From contig JAITNT010000131.1 of the NCBI GenBank assembly GCA_031290295.1, positions 1 to 5,971 of the forward strand: a DNA stretch of 5,971 nt, written 5' to 3'. The translations under genes and the position numbers were made by a program. The number at the start of each line of letters is the position of its first letter. Positions within the stretch are counted from its first letter, which is position 1. The DNA is from Clostridiales bacterium. Its GTDB lineage: Bacteria > Bacillota > Clostridia > Christensenellales > DUVY01. A model generated the notes under the pieces. That model saw nothing but the letters and a program-made list of their open reading frames with translations, was not told where the DNA came from and ran no database searches. Of this stretch, positions 5,883 to 5,971 are shown in pieces.

Positions 5883-5971
5883 GTTGTTTTAACTTGTCCG
5901 CTTTCTCTTTCCTTTTCCGCATTACCGCATGCAGTAGGCGGTTTCTAGATTGCCACGTCGGGTTTACGGAG
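5883..5971. other. Non-coding right end, possible truncated repeat at the edge
   Basis: Bases 5884-5920 are strongly pyrimidine-rich. A weak 5-base stem, ACCGC (5924-5928) with GCGGT (5938-5942), follows. From 5947, AGATTGCCACGTCGGG resembles the left half of the dispersed ATTGCC...GCAATGAC repeats known from memory, in the orientation opposite to the element at 5838-5882, but the window ends before a right half could be seen. No start of a new gene is visible. Confidence 0.35.

Noticed and set aside
5677..5892. 71-residue + strand open frame in the 3' region
   Set aside because: Its sequence is the translation of palindromic repeats (SLRARRSRCVTIRLF near the end), with no convincing ribosome site or family match.

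Overview
The window holds five protein genes, all on the + strand, followed by about 465 bases of repeat-rich non-coding DNA. The DNA is GC-rich, with purine-rich Shine-Dalgarno sites before most genes. The pyruvate formate-lyase proteins resemble those of anaerobic Firmicutes (Clostridia), as recalled from family consensus. The best guess is a strictly or facultatively anaerobic, fermentative clostridial bacterium. The species cannot be named from this window.

Layout. Bases 1-82 hold a terminator-like hairpin. Bases 83-283 encode a 66-residue single-pass membrane protein resembling the gamma subunit of sodium-pumping decarboxylases (OadG). Bases 284-504 are non-coding, with a long imperfect hairpin and a TATAAT promoter candidate. 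Bases 505-1503 encode a Na/phosphate-cotransporter-family membrane protein, and 1507-2415 a YdhF-like aldo/keto reductase. These two lie 3 bases apart and form one apparent operon. After a 66-base gap with a promoter candidate, 2482-4698 encodes pyruvate formate-lyase (PflB). Bases 4781-5506 encode its radical SAM activating enzyme (PflA), which appears to start at an ATC codon.

How the genes may fit together. PflB splits pyruvate and CoA into acetyl-CoA and formate, and PflA installs the glycyl radical that PflB needs. This pairing is secure. OadG-type subunits belong to membrane complexes that use decarboxylation (for example oxaloacetate to pyruvate) to export Na+. A Na/Pi-type carrier would spend a Na+ gradient. 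A link between sodium energetics and pyruvate fermentation is therefore possible, but it is inference, because the decarboxylase alpha and beta subunits are not in the window.

The 3' end (5507-5971) carries no credible gene. It holds two tandem copies, about 80 bases each, of a nested-hairpin repeat whose outer stems differ by paired, pairing-preserving changes. It also holds a third palindromic element that shares a core with them, and what may be the start of a further repeat cut by the window edge.
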